Positions 10,601 through 24,000 of a stretch of DNA of 64,000 bases are shown one piece after another. How positions within the stretch are numbered: position 1 is the stretch's first letter; the number at the start of each line of letters is the position of its first letter. The translations under genes were made by a program, and so were the position numbers. The DNA lies in NCBI GenBank assembly GCA_964016985.1, contig OZ024831.1, positions 24,486,706 to 24,550,705 on the forward strand, given 5' to 3'. Under the pieces are notes generated by a model. It was not told the origin of the DNA, did not search any database, and was given only the letters and a program-made list of their open reading frames with translations. The DNA is from Anodontia alba. Lineage: Eukaryota > Mollusca > Bivalvia > Lucinida > Lucinidae.

Positions 10601-13600
10601 CCACTGGTTAAAGTTTTACGAAGAGGCCGTCATTGAGTCTGAGTCCCGAACCGCCGTCGTGCAATTAAAGACTAAAGCATAGCCATCAACGATGAATGGG
10701 TTGATAACTAGGCATGCTATCTGCCGCATAATATCCAGGCTACAGCCAATTCTTTTATAACGGTTTATTAGCTTTCTGACTTGCTCTGTAAAAACGTATT
10801 CAGCTATCTTGCTCTCGAAGCTATTTGTGACTTCTGGTAAATTTCCATTTCCGAAGCAGGGATAACGATATCATAAACCATGTATACTTTTTGCTTAGTT
10901 TTATCGACGACATTTTGAATCAATGTCAAAATGTAATTTTCGTTTGTAAACACCTCTGCAAGATGGGTTTTCGGACCATAAACTGTATGGCAATTTATCT
11001 ATAAATTCAGAAAGATTGTTAGCAAAACTGATATTTCGGAATAATTTAAAAAGATTGTCACTCTCTACCAGAAAATATGTTATAACATGGATGGTCCGCG
11101 GTAAAAAGTTGAGAAGCTCGCTTTAAACTTTAATCGTACGATGGAATGTCGGTCCTCAGACTAAATGACGGCTCACTTCTGAATCTGTTTCAGATGGTTA
11201 TCTTGGGTTTTTTGGAGTTTAACGACCCAGTCAGCACTATTTCCCCAGAAACTGACAACTGCCTTTCTGGAATCAGCGGAACAGAAAGCCATAGAAAACT
11301 TTTCATGAACAATCCCCTTGAAATAATTTTGCTGGGGAAAGACCCCGCCTTCCTCCTGATCACCAGTTGGATGTGCATCCGACTGGGCCACAGAAGGTTG
11401 GTGCTTATCAATCAATGTCTGTGGTCGGGGCCATCCAGGGCCCAGTTGTTCAAAGCGTCGTTAGCTTAACGAGCTCGTTAAGGGTCATTTCGTTAACTGT
11501 TTTAGCGGATTCAATATACAATATTCTGATATTTTTTGCTGAAAAAATGTGAGTAGCTTTTGCATTGCAAAAGCTACTCACATTTTTTCAGCAAAAAAAA
11601 TCAGCATATTTGCGTATCATTCGATGTAAATTTTAACGAATCGTTAACTAACGACATCGTTAGTTTCGAACAACTGGGCCCTGGTAATGTTTCATCTTAA
11701 TGTTTGTGATTATGTTTGTTTCACTGCTGATAAAGTGGACTCCTATGTAGATGGGACTTATGTTTTAAATTTGGAACTGCATCTGAATCGAGGATGAGGT
11801 TTCGCGCGAGTAAAACTTGTTTAAGCCCAGAAGTAATTTCCTTTTACTGACCATTCTGTTGGTGTAGTTCTTCTTTGTTCGAGCATCGTGATTTTATATG
11901 TACGGTTTGTTTTGTCCTTGTTCGTTCCTCGTCTCCCCGCTTCGACAAGACTATGCTTCGGGAATGTGGCATCTTCATCTGGGTAATTTCACTCATTGTT
12001 TTTATTAATAATGCCTATACGTACGAGTCCAGTTGAATAAAAACAAACGGGTCTCTCATTTTCAAGGTCAGATCCTTAACAGTAATATCTTTAACGATCA
12101 TAAGTACCTAAAGGGTCTGTTCTGTATTATAATAATGGGAATATTTATGTCCCGAATACATGTAAATAAAGGCTTATTATGTTAATCCTTTCAGTCCAGC
12201 AGACCAAAACCAATATCTGTGCAAACCAGTGTAGACCCAGAACGAACCGTCCCATCTGGATCTGGACTGTTTGCCATCCTGTTTTCGAATTAGACTGAAA
12301 TCCCTATTTACATCAGTGGACAAGTCCGAAATCAAGAAGGGAAGAGGCCACGTCAGAAACTCAGGGATGAATGGGTTAAAATGGTTAACACATCAGATGC
12401 TACCAGAACACCAAAATACATTTTCTTTTATCTCAGCTGCTTAGACGTTAGCAGAATGTAAAAAATAGAAAAGGCCATAAGGTCTTAAAGAGTTCGAATT
12501 CTACCCTAATATGAGTCATATAAGCACAAATTGACTACACCACGTCATCCCAACCATCAAGAATTCGGCTCAAAGTATTTTGTGCAGGAAACTATTTTTT
12601 TCGTACCCTTTACCGCTAATCTGTGGCGACCGGTATCCAAGAGTTTATGAAGTTTTCTTACGGTCATTAAAATTACTTCATGATGAAAAAGAAAAACACA
12701 GAAAAAAACGCAAGATTGTGTTCACTGACCTGCAAACTGGTTCACCGGTTTCATTGACACAAATTCCTCCATTTTTGCATACGTTTAATTGGTCGAAAAT
12801 GTAACAGATATGACTCAGTTTATCCAGAGAGACGGGAACTAGACGAAAAGACAAAACAATACAAATGAAAAAGTGGTTGATGCGTTATGTTGAATAAAAA
12901 TATTGTAAATGTTCTTGTATGTCTTATTGAACTTCATATACACTTATGAACGCGTGTTACTATGCAACAACACCATACGGAGCTCCTGATTATCTGTGTT
13001 AACAACTAAACCGGCAAAGAGAAATATATTATAAACATTGTGGAATCAGACTTAATTTTGTTGTATATATACCTGTGTGAAATGTATACCTCCTAGACAC
13101 AGGTCTAAACAATGCGCAATGTCATCACAAACATATGTTTTAGGCTTGACATTTTATGTGAATCCTATTTTCTCTGAAAGAAAAAAAATGTCGACTGCTA
13201 CAATTTTGTTTATCGCTTTAAGGCGTTTAACCCCGTTTTGATTTGAATAAACTCCCCGCATTACATGTCGGAAGAGGTCAATCAGTTGTAAGGCTTTAAA
13301 ACAAAAAGCTCTTAATGCATTTCCGACGGAATACCACCCCCTTCACACTGTATGTTGAAAGAGTCCACTTTCTAATTTAAGTATATCAGGGTATGTAATT
13401 TAGATATTCCTAGAGACAAATGGACAAACTATTTGCAAACAGTGGATTCTCTGATCAATCAGCTGCGTCTGATCTGCTCGGTTTGACAATTACCCTTTTT
13501 GGGTCTCAAGTTAAAATTGCTTAACCCAGTAGACGCGACTGCTTTCTTTCCACAGGTTCGTTCTCAGTGTAAGATGTGTCTGGCTTTGTTTTTGTTTTAT

Positions 13601-14996
13601 TAACTCTTTTACATAAGTTTTGCATTTAAGTATAAATATATACTGTGTATGTTTATGCCCAGCTTGGGACTTAATGCAGATATTTTGTTTTTCAGTATGA
13701 AGTGTCCAGAACTATTGCCGACTGTACTTGTGATAGTTTCAAACACTGATTATGTAACCAGCCAGCGTAGTCCAAGATAAGCCATTTATGCCTAGCGTTC
13801 CATAAAATGGGACATTGCCAACAGTATAAACCCAGCAAATGCGCCGTCTGATCAGGTTCTTCACTATTTGCTTCAAGTACAAGAATATATATAATAAATA
13901 TTAATGATAAAAGAATAAACCTAACAACCATTAAAATAAAAATGAACTGTCCAAAGAGAAACATTATGGAATAGTCCACTTGGCATAAATGGTTTAAGCA
14001 CTTCAATTGCGAACACAATATAACCTGATCAGTCAGCGCAGATTCGCATGCTGATCTGTGCTTCTGCTGATCACATGTGTCACAAGGACGTTTTCTATTT
14101 GTGTAGGTTTACTTACTACTTCGAATTGTACCATCCTCGTCAGTCACCGTGACAGTGCCCTCGTCAGCCCACAATACTTGTAAGTTTCTGACTTTGATTG
14201 GCGTTAACTGTGATGTCACGCTTGTAAATATGCTTGACGACCGGAGTACCCCATTTGATGTAACAGAAGTGTTAGTGAAGACAGCAAATCTTATGGTAGA
14301 GAAGTTGGACGTTGCATTGTACCTGTGACAAAACAATGAAACGCAAAGTCAAAATACGTACCTCAGGACTTGTGCACCCAGCGAAGATTCAGATCAGCTT
14401 GATCAGAATCTTAGATAGGCTTATTTTAGATAGCCAAGGATGCCCATAGTCTTCATGCGGACAACGAAGACATTGATCAGACCGTGTGGATGCGCAGGCT
14501 GATTTGAGCATTCGTTCGGTGCACTAGTCAAAATGTACTGTTTTTTGTTCTGTCGATTGATTAGTCGCTATTGAACTGCTTAGGCTCCAAGCATGGAGCC
14601 TAAGCAGTTCAATACAACTAATCAGTCGACAGAACAAAACAAATCAGATTTGCTTGAAATGAAAGGAAATGTTGTATATGATTCCGCCGTTCGTAAGATA
14701 GTTAAATCCTGCTATGGGTCTGGTAGTTTTTCTGCCATTTTTACTAGGGACACAATTTATTCGATATCATGTTTGCTTTTTCGTAATTCTGTGTTTGTAT
14801 GTCGGTTATTGTGTGGTTTCTTCTTATTCCTTGTTCCCAATGTGTTTTTCTTTCAGTGCTTAGGAAAGGCTAAGCTACCTCATTGTGGGTAACTCCATTA
14901 ACATTTCCAATGTATGTATGTATGTATGTATGTATGTATGTATGTACGTATGTCGGCCTATGTATGTATGTATGTATGTATGTACGTACGTACGTA

Positions 14997-15048
<52 letters not shown>

Positions 15049-18000
15049 TACATACATACATACTAAGCTCTATAGCTTGAGTTCTAAGCTCGTTATTCTC
15101 ACATTGGCTTATGTGGGACAATGAGGGGTTATTTTGTGTTTATATTATCATAGAAAGATTTGGCTGTCCTTCAACTTACGTGATTGGGTAAACGTAAATT
15201 CTTAGGAATCCCAGTAGGTCTTTATACTTCTCAGATAGCTGTAAGTACAAATACTTCATATGAGAACAACCAAGGTACTGATTAACTCCTTCACTGTCAT
15301 AGGAAATCACAATAGGCTTCTTCAAACAGCGTAGATCCAGATGGTGCGGCTCATAATGAGCCATCACATCAGGTTCTACGCTGTTCGACATTCAGTCTTT
15401 CAACTTGACATATAAACTTTTTTTTCTAATTGATAGTTTGCTAAAAAACAAAGCAGCTGATAAATGCAGTATGAAATTTGGCGCCGAAAGAGTTAACCTG
15501 CGCATCTGAATAACATTTAGTATATCAGTGAGAGATTATCTGAGCCGCAACACAGGAAAACGTACCTTCGGATATGTACGTCCAGCGAAGGTTCAGATCA
15601 GCAAGCTAGCTTATATTCGCGCAGTATGATCAGAATCTTCACTCTGTGCATTTTGAATACCAATGATTAACATTTCTTCATTAGGACAACACAGACTCTG
15701 ATAAGATCGTGAAGATGCACACGCTGAGTGTAGGCTTTGTTGGGCGCACATGTTAGAAGGAATGTTTTATCATGTTGTGGCTCATTTCATCTGTGCTAAT
15801 AAGTGTGCTAAGGCCGTACGGTTTGTGTACTACACCTAAGGCCGTACGGTTTGGATACTTCTGAATGGCAAAACAAAAATGGAAACAACTGCACCTTGCA
15901 ACCAACTCTTAGCTACTTTAGAGCACATTTGAATGCCTAAAATATATCAAAATATATTGTAGCCTACGACACGAACTACAACATATAACAATATCTTTTG
16001 GTATTCAGGTGTGCTCTGCAGGAGTTAAATGATTTAAGTCCATCAGAAATGTCAAATATGATATATTTTAACTCATTTTAGTGTAAGCCATAATAAATAC
16101 TAATTTAAACATAATAACCCCAAATCAAAAACCCAGTCCTGAACAGTCAATCTTCAACACAAAAACACAAAATACAACTATCATTTTTACCATTAGTTCA
16201 TGCATAAGCAATGTGAAATTAACCCATTTATGCTAGTGGAATCTTCTACCTCTCTCGTTGGATAGGTTCATTTCCATTTTAACAGGGGTCTGGTTTGTTG
16301 TGCAATTTAATGATGTATTATAGAAATTTCTGTACTTAATGCAAACAGTATATAGGCAAACAGTACAGACCCAGATCAGACGCCGCATTTTGCGGCGTCT
16401 GATCTGGGTCTGTACTATTTGCCTTTATCCCACAAAAGAGACACCAGGTTTATATGGGTTAATGCCATTGAACTGCATAGATTACATAGCTGAGACTGTA
16501 TTTGTATCTAAAATGTTTTCCCCAAGGGCCCCTGGCACATATTTACATTTGTAATTGATGAAAGGCTTGATATGTCTATTAATAAATGAGACAAAATGAT
16601 GCCTTAATACATGTAAGTAGTTTAGGGTGCCGGTAGCATCCTATACTACTTATGTACTGCTTAAAGTTTCCGTCCCTTTTGTATTAGAAGGTTGAAATAA
16701 ATAAAATGTTCAAAAATTATTTCTGCGGTTAAAAACACAGTCAGAAAAAAACTGTTTCATTTTTTTTTTCAGAACTCTCGTTTTGCAACTTTTCTAGTGA
16801 AGGAAGAAGAATCACAAAAAAACTGAGGCAGTCCAGGTCTGAAAGCAGACGCATGTGTCATACAAATGGTGATGCATGGCGGATTTAAAGGGGGTTCAGT
16901 CGCACCCCTACCCTCCCCAACCTACACCCCCCCCCCCCCACACACACACACACCGTGACTCAAAATTTCATTTTGCTTTTTGAAAATTTGCATCAATTTG
17001 ATAAATTTGGGATACCTTTTTTTTTTTATCTTTTTACTTTGTACTTCTCTCAAACAAGTCCACTTTACTACCTGTGGATGCCTGAAAACTTGCTAAATGA
17101 GTGGCAAACAGTGTTGACCCTGATCCGTCGCCGTACCCTGTTTACTCAGGCCTGTCTGTCCGAATACGTAGAGAAAGTACGGTAACTTGATCAAATCGAA
17201 CCGCTCAGAAATAATTCTGGATCCGCCCTGTGATTTCTGCAGATACGAGCCATGTCGAGTGAAACGGGAGCTTGGGGATATATACAAAGTACGAAGGCCA
17301 AGATAAGCCTGCCTGATCATTTGTTTTTGGTACCTGTTATTATAGCTTGCAGTATCCACTGTTTCTGCAAGCGGAGAACGATGGCTCTGAGCAAACGGCG
17401 CGCACGCGCAAACTAATCTGTGTTTTCACTGTCCGCATATGTGACAAGTTTTCACATGGCGTTGCTCTTTGTTTTGTCATTTTCATAACAATCCCGAATG
17501 GCAAATTCCTTTTAATAACTTCTTACCTGAGTTTCAAAACTAGCTCTGTCCGTGTCATCGTATGAGCCTACAGCTTCACCAGTATGGGTTGTCATAGAGA
17601 TTTCCTGTTGTGCCAGTTTTTCTTGAGGCAAATCTACAGTAAGATAACGAACGAGCTGAGTTGGGGTAACCTTTCATAAAATGGCTTGTTTTCCTAATTG
17701 CGCATATGTTCGTGTTTGTTCAGAGTATGGCAGATAATTTTTCTTTAAAGTGCCTCATTTCGTAACTATCAGTTTCAGTTTAGAATAAAACACAAGGCTA
17801 ATCAACAATGTATCTAAGATGCATTGTCTTGAAAAATCATGCATTTTGATGTATTTTTTTTTTTTATCAAAATCGGAAAGCAATTAAGAAAGTTAAAGAC
17901 GTTTAAGGATTGTGAACAGATTTGCAAGGGCGCCGGCTTTTTGAATATGTAATGAGGTGCTTAACATCATGAAACACAAGGCTAATCAACAATGTATCTA

Positions 18001-21000
18001 AGATGCATTGTCTTGAAAAATCATGCATTTTGATGTAATTATTTTTATTAAAATCGGAAAGCAATTAAGAAAGTTAAAGACGTTAAAGGATTGTGAACCC
18101 ATTTGCAAGGGCGCCGGCTTTTTGAATATGTAATGAGGTGCTTAACATCATGAAACACAAGGCTAATCAACAATGTATCTAAGATGCATTGTCTTTAAAA
18201 ATCATGCATTTTGATATAATTTTTTTTATCAATATCGGAAAGCAATTAAGAAAGTTAAAGACGTTTAAGGATTGTGAACCCATTTGCAAGGGCGCCGGCT
18301 TTTTGAATATGTAATGAGGTGCTTAACATCATGAAAACATCCCCTTAAACCGCACTTTAATATAGTAAAAATGGGGTTTACAGAGGTATACATTATTTTT
18401 TTTTATTTTTGCTCAAAAACATAGATGGTGTATGCTCGTTAGAACCGCCGCGCCTAGGCGGTTCTAACGAGTATCCACAATTTATGTTTTGAGCAGAAAT
18501 ATAAAAAAATATTAGAGTTTCTTATCTGAAAGTTTTCAGTTTTTGGAGGTGAAATTTTCTATACATATTTGAATCGGCGTGTTTTCGTAATGAGATTTCA
18601 AACTATTAAATAAAACCTTCTTCCTGATAGAAATTAAAGTACATGTAGGCTTCAAAGTACACAAATAACTGTCTAGACAAGAGGCTATGAGCACAAATAA
18701 AGCGACTAAATCTTGTTGCTATTATCATTTACTTCGGTTTTGCAATTGTTAATCAAGGCTTTATATCGTCATAAATTTTCATTAAATATTAAAAAGGACG
18801 GCGCTCATGAAAGTAGTTTGATATTTTTGTTTTATTCAAACCTCGATGATTTACTTATTTTTCATCCGATTTGATTAATTGCATCAAAATGTACGGTTTG
18901 TGAAGACGTTAGATACATTCTCTACCAACATTGTTTTCCCTTTATTATTATTTATCATTTTTGCATGAAATGTCAAAGCGTATTTGCTGGAAAAAATAAG
19001 ATAGCTTTCTGAAAATGTCATGTGCTGAAATGTTTACCCACAATGCAGAGCGTTGCTAAGGCTTGTATCACAGCTTCGACCAAAACGTATGATCTATATG
19101 TACTAAATATTAAAATAACGTGTGAAAGTTGCAGGGATCTGGCGTGTATGATCGAAGTTTTAAACAGAAACGGCGAACTCTACAATTATGGGACTTCGAG
19201 TTGCCTTTCTTCGACTGGAGGGAGTGAGGATAATTTTTCTTACTATATAGGATAACTTTAAGCAGGCTCTAAAAAATGCCAGCATATTTTTCTTAATATG
19301 TGTGTGTGTGTGTGGGGGGGGGGGGGGGTGGGGTGGGGGGGGGGGGGGGGGAGGAGGGGGAGGTGCCAGCATATTTTTCTAAATGTGTGTTGAAACTAAG
19401 CTCACAGCTGAATCATTTCAGGTAGTGTCAGAGACTTCAGAACATAACTTTAATTGAATACATGTACCTTTTCCATAAACGTACAAAATCTAAACGTTTC
19501 ATGCTATGTTAATATTTGTCCTAATTCTTGAGAATCGGTGTTCAAAACATACAATATACCATATGCACTCTAAATCTAGGGACCCCTTAACTCCTTACCA
19601 TGCTTGTCCTAAAATTTGAATTAAAAAATGTATATTTTACTACCTGTTAATGTGCCGAAAATAGTGTTGTGTGAAGGGCAAACAGTGTAGACCCTGATCA
19701 GGCATCTAGACTGTTTGCTCAGGCCTGTATGTGCCATTATTTAGAGTTATTACAGTAAAATGTTCTTACCCTCTTCACAATTGATCCCTGTTGTGCCCGG
19801 AGGACAACTGCAGCCTTCTTCCGTTGAGTAGGACTGTTCTGAACAAATGTCTTCGGAAAAAAAAAAAAAAAAGAAAGAAAATGAGCCACAAGGTCATAAA
19901 TGTACCTTCGGATATGTCGCACAGCGAAGATTCAGATCAGCCTGCGCATTCGCACAGTCTGATCAGAATTTTCACTGGGCGCTTAATGGATAGTCAAGGA
20001 TACACAGATTCTTCCTGCGGACAATGAAGACTCGTACCAGACTGGGCGAATGCGCATGCTAATTGAGTATTCGTTGGGCATACATGTCAGAGGTAACATT
20101 TATCACTTTGATGATGAAATATTAGACTAAGGGTAACGTAAATATAATCAATGGTCTGAGAATACAGGTAGGAATGAACTTTCTTAGACTACAAATAGGA
20201 ACAATAAATCTGCGAGTACAGACAGAAAAGATGATTCTAAGAATACAGTCAGGAACGATAATTCTGAAAATACAGATAGAAACGATAATTCTGAAAATAC
20301 AGATAGGATCGATGATACTTAGAATACAGATAGGAAACATAATTCTGAGAATACAGATAGGAACGTTGATTCTTAAACGGATAGAAATGATGATACGAGA
20401 AAACAGACAGGAACACTAAATCTTAGAATACATATAGAAACAGTAAGTAATACTGAGAATACATATAGGAACGGTGATTCTGAGAACGCAAACAGAAACA
20501 ATAATTCTGAGAATATAGATGGGAAAGATGATTCTGAGAATACAAACAGGAACACTAAATCTGAGAATACAGATAGGAACGGTGATTCGGAGAATACAGA
20601 GAGTAATAATGGTTCTGAAAAAAAACAGACATGTGGACAATTATTCTGAGAATACAGACAGGAACGATGATTCTGAGTATACAGATAGTAACAATAATTC
20701 TAAGACTACAGACAGGAACGTTGATTCACAAAATACAGATAACAACGATGATTGTATGAATACAGATAGGAACGATGATTCTGAGAATACAGATAAGAAC
20801 GATGATGTAGTAAAAGCTGATGTAAAACAACAAGACAAAATCAGATAAATCAAAGCGCCAAAGGCACTGAAATGACAGATTCTATCAGAAATTCATCAAA
20901 AAGAAATCTTCATTTGTATAACATTTACAAGAAGAACGCCTAACGGCATTATAGACGGGTTTATCAGAAAGGTTAACCAAAAGGTAAACCTGCCAGGGTT

Positions 21001-24000
21001 CGCTATTTTAAAGGACGGATTTTTGAAAACCCATTCGATTCAAAGGTTTCAAATTTGTTTAAAATGTAGTACTACAAATTCAGTTATCAAATGCTTGCAG
21101 ATATATATATATATATATATATAGTGCTATGAAGTTCCACTTGATGTTTTGAAGTTTCAAAAGAAATATTTTGTCTCAAAATGTTGCAAAAAGCCAGTTA
21201 TCACGTGCAATATAGAGCTAAAATTGTGATAAATGTTCTTCAATAACTTAATACCTGTACTTAATAATTGGTTGCAAATGACGTCATTAAATTTGCTGTG
21301 CAAACCTGCAAATTTAAAACAAGACGCGGACCTTTCGCTGGGTTCTTTTTAAAGAAGCCAAATTGCTGTCTACTTTCACTTTCACTATCGAGCATTCAAT
21401 AAGAGGAAATAACCGAAGTATCTTGAGTAGTTAACGTTGCGCTGCAGATAGCAATAGAGATTTTCAACACTTTCCTTTTTTTTCTGACAAACAGTTACAC
21501 TTTTAACCCAAGCGTCCTTTTTATTAAAATGCCGCAGATAAAATATCTTAATGTTAAGCAAATCAACAACAGCGAGAAAAACACATCTTGTAATGTTTCA
21601 CTAAAGCCCTGTCCCTTTAATCCGACAGTATTGACTTTTTACACACGTCAAACAAATTGGCAAGTGCTCTGTGTAAAAGTTTTATCATACCATATTTTGA
21701 AATATTTTATTATTATTATTATTATTATTATTTTCCCAAGGAGACAGCAGTTGACATTTCATGCAAATTGATTCCTCTTTTGAGACAATTTGCATGAAAT
21801 GTCAAATTATGTTTTACGGTAAAAATATCTGCTAATTTTTGACACGCAGATCATGAAGCAGTGCCTGTTCTATTAATAGCTAACAACAAATTGCGCAGAT
21901 CAACCTTACAACCTATCTAACGCACTCAGATAATATCGAAAACACTTTGCAGCATGATTATGAGCACAGCCTTTTTTTTTTCTTTTATTATCAAGCATTA
22001 AAAAATCTTCGGAATCTATATTAAATTTTGACAGTAATAGCTGATTAGACAGTGTTTATATTGCTGGTAACAGTAGCTTACGGTTAGCCAGCGCAGGCGT
22101 ATTTATACACAAATATATTGATATCTTAACCCTTAAACTGCATACTACGACTGTAGCAGATGTCAATTTCATTTTTTTTCTTATTTTATCAGAAAATTTT
22201 ATGCGATTCATCCGCTGGCAAATGATTCATATGAAATGCTTAGTCTGGCTTTCTCTGCAAAATAAGGGAGAATTCTGAATGTCGTCTGCTTTAAAAATTG
22301 CACGGCGCTATAAAGATATTAATAGCCTCGGACTACATTTTGAGCGGACACATTTTTCAGTGGTATTGAAAGCCGGATGCAACTTCAAAACGCGTATTCC
22401 AGCAAGAAATGACAGATAATCTGTCAATAAAAAGACCACGTGCATTAACCTTTTCACCCTTGACCTTCTGAAGTCAACTCTTTACTCTTTAATATTGGGA
22501 TTTTGGCAAGACCGTTGTTGCAAATTGGGATCTCAGTTAGGTTCGAAATTGTCTTGGCTAACCGTGTAATGTAAATGGGGGAAATTTAGACACTCTTTTC
22601 GCTTTTCTATGTTTAAATGGTATGCGGTGTGTATCCATTTAAATTCTCTCAAAGAATACATACAACATGGCAGCAATCGCCGCTGCCTCTATGTGCCTCG
22701 GGTGCCTGGTAGCGTTAAAAATCCGAACAACAACAATACAACATGATAAATAAGGAAATTTTTCTAAAATATCTCTGAATGTTTGTTTTCTTGAGCTATC
22801 GGAAGAATTCCTAGGGATCTGAAAAACGTGTTCCATCAGGAAAACATACCTATATAAATTTGACCCTCTTAAACCCCACTTTTATATAGTAAACTGGGGT
22901 TTACAGATGTATAGATTATTTTTCTCATTTCTGCTCAAAACATAGATTGTGGGTACTCGTTAGAACCGCCTCGTTCTAACGAGTGCCCACAATCTATGTT
23001 TTGAGCAGAAATATGGAAAATATCAGAATTTTTATCTGAAAATTTTCATTTTTTGGTGGTAAAATTTTCAATATATATGAATAGACTTGTTTTCGTAATG
23101 AAATAAGCCACGTAAAACGAGTCATCGCAGTTTTATTACATATTTAAAGTATTAATATTTATTTATGTATTTACCTTCTGGTATTTGAGTCGTAGTCAGA
23201 GGCATTGTTTGAGTAACTGAAAATAGAAATATGAAAATAGGAAAATTATATTATTGTTGTCACCAGTCAATACTAAGCCACACCCCAAAGGACTAAGTTC
23301 TTGCTGGCGATTTTTCCACGGCTATTGAGAGAGTTGAGAAGGAAATAGGCCCTTGAATTATTTGGGTCAAGCCCCACCAGAGCAAATCAGGTTTATACTT
23401 GTAGCCAATGCGAAGAGTGAGAACCTTCTGTCTCACAAATCGGCACAATATACTATATATACTCTTATTAATCTGCCAGACAGGCCGCAGCACAGAGTGC
23501 GGACCAAATTCAAAGCCGCATGTTCTTGACCAGTGTATACACTGTCAGCCACTTAACCAGTACACTGTATTTTCTTGACCAGTGTATACACTGTCAATCA
23601 CTCATCCAGTACACTGTATTTTCTTGACCAGTGTATACACTGTCAGCCACTTAAACAGTACACTGTATTTTCTTGACCATTGTATACACTGTCAGCCACT
23701 TAACCAGTACACTGTATTTTCTTGACCAGTGTATACACTGTCAGCCACTTAACCAGTACACTGTATTTTCTTGACCAGTGTATACACTGTCAATCACTCA
23801 TCCAGTACACTGTATTTTCTTGACCAGTGTATACACTGTCAGCCACTTAACCAGTACACTGTATTTTCTTGACCATTGTATACACTGTCAGCCACTCATC
23901 CAGTACACTGTATTTTCTTGACCAGTGTATACACTGTCAGCCACTTAACCAGTACACTGTATTTTCTTGACCATTGTATACACTGTCAGCCACTCATCCA

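Noticed and set aside
12580..12804. Plus-strand 74-codon frame
   Set aside because: It is antisense to the EGF exon at 12730-12838, whose six-Cys pattern is far more convincing.
14593..14892. 99-codon plus-strand frame beginning MEPKQFNTTNQ
   Set aside because: Its start lies in the second arm of the foldback palindrome at 14551-14641 and the rest is T-rich hydrophobic sequence without domains.
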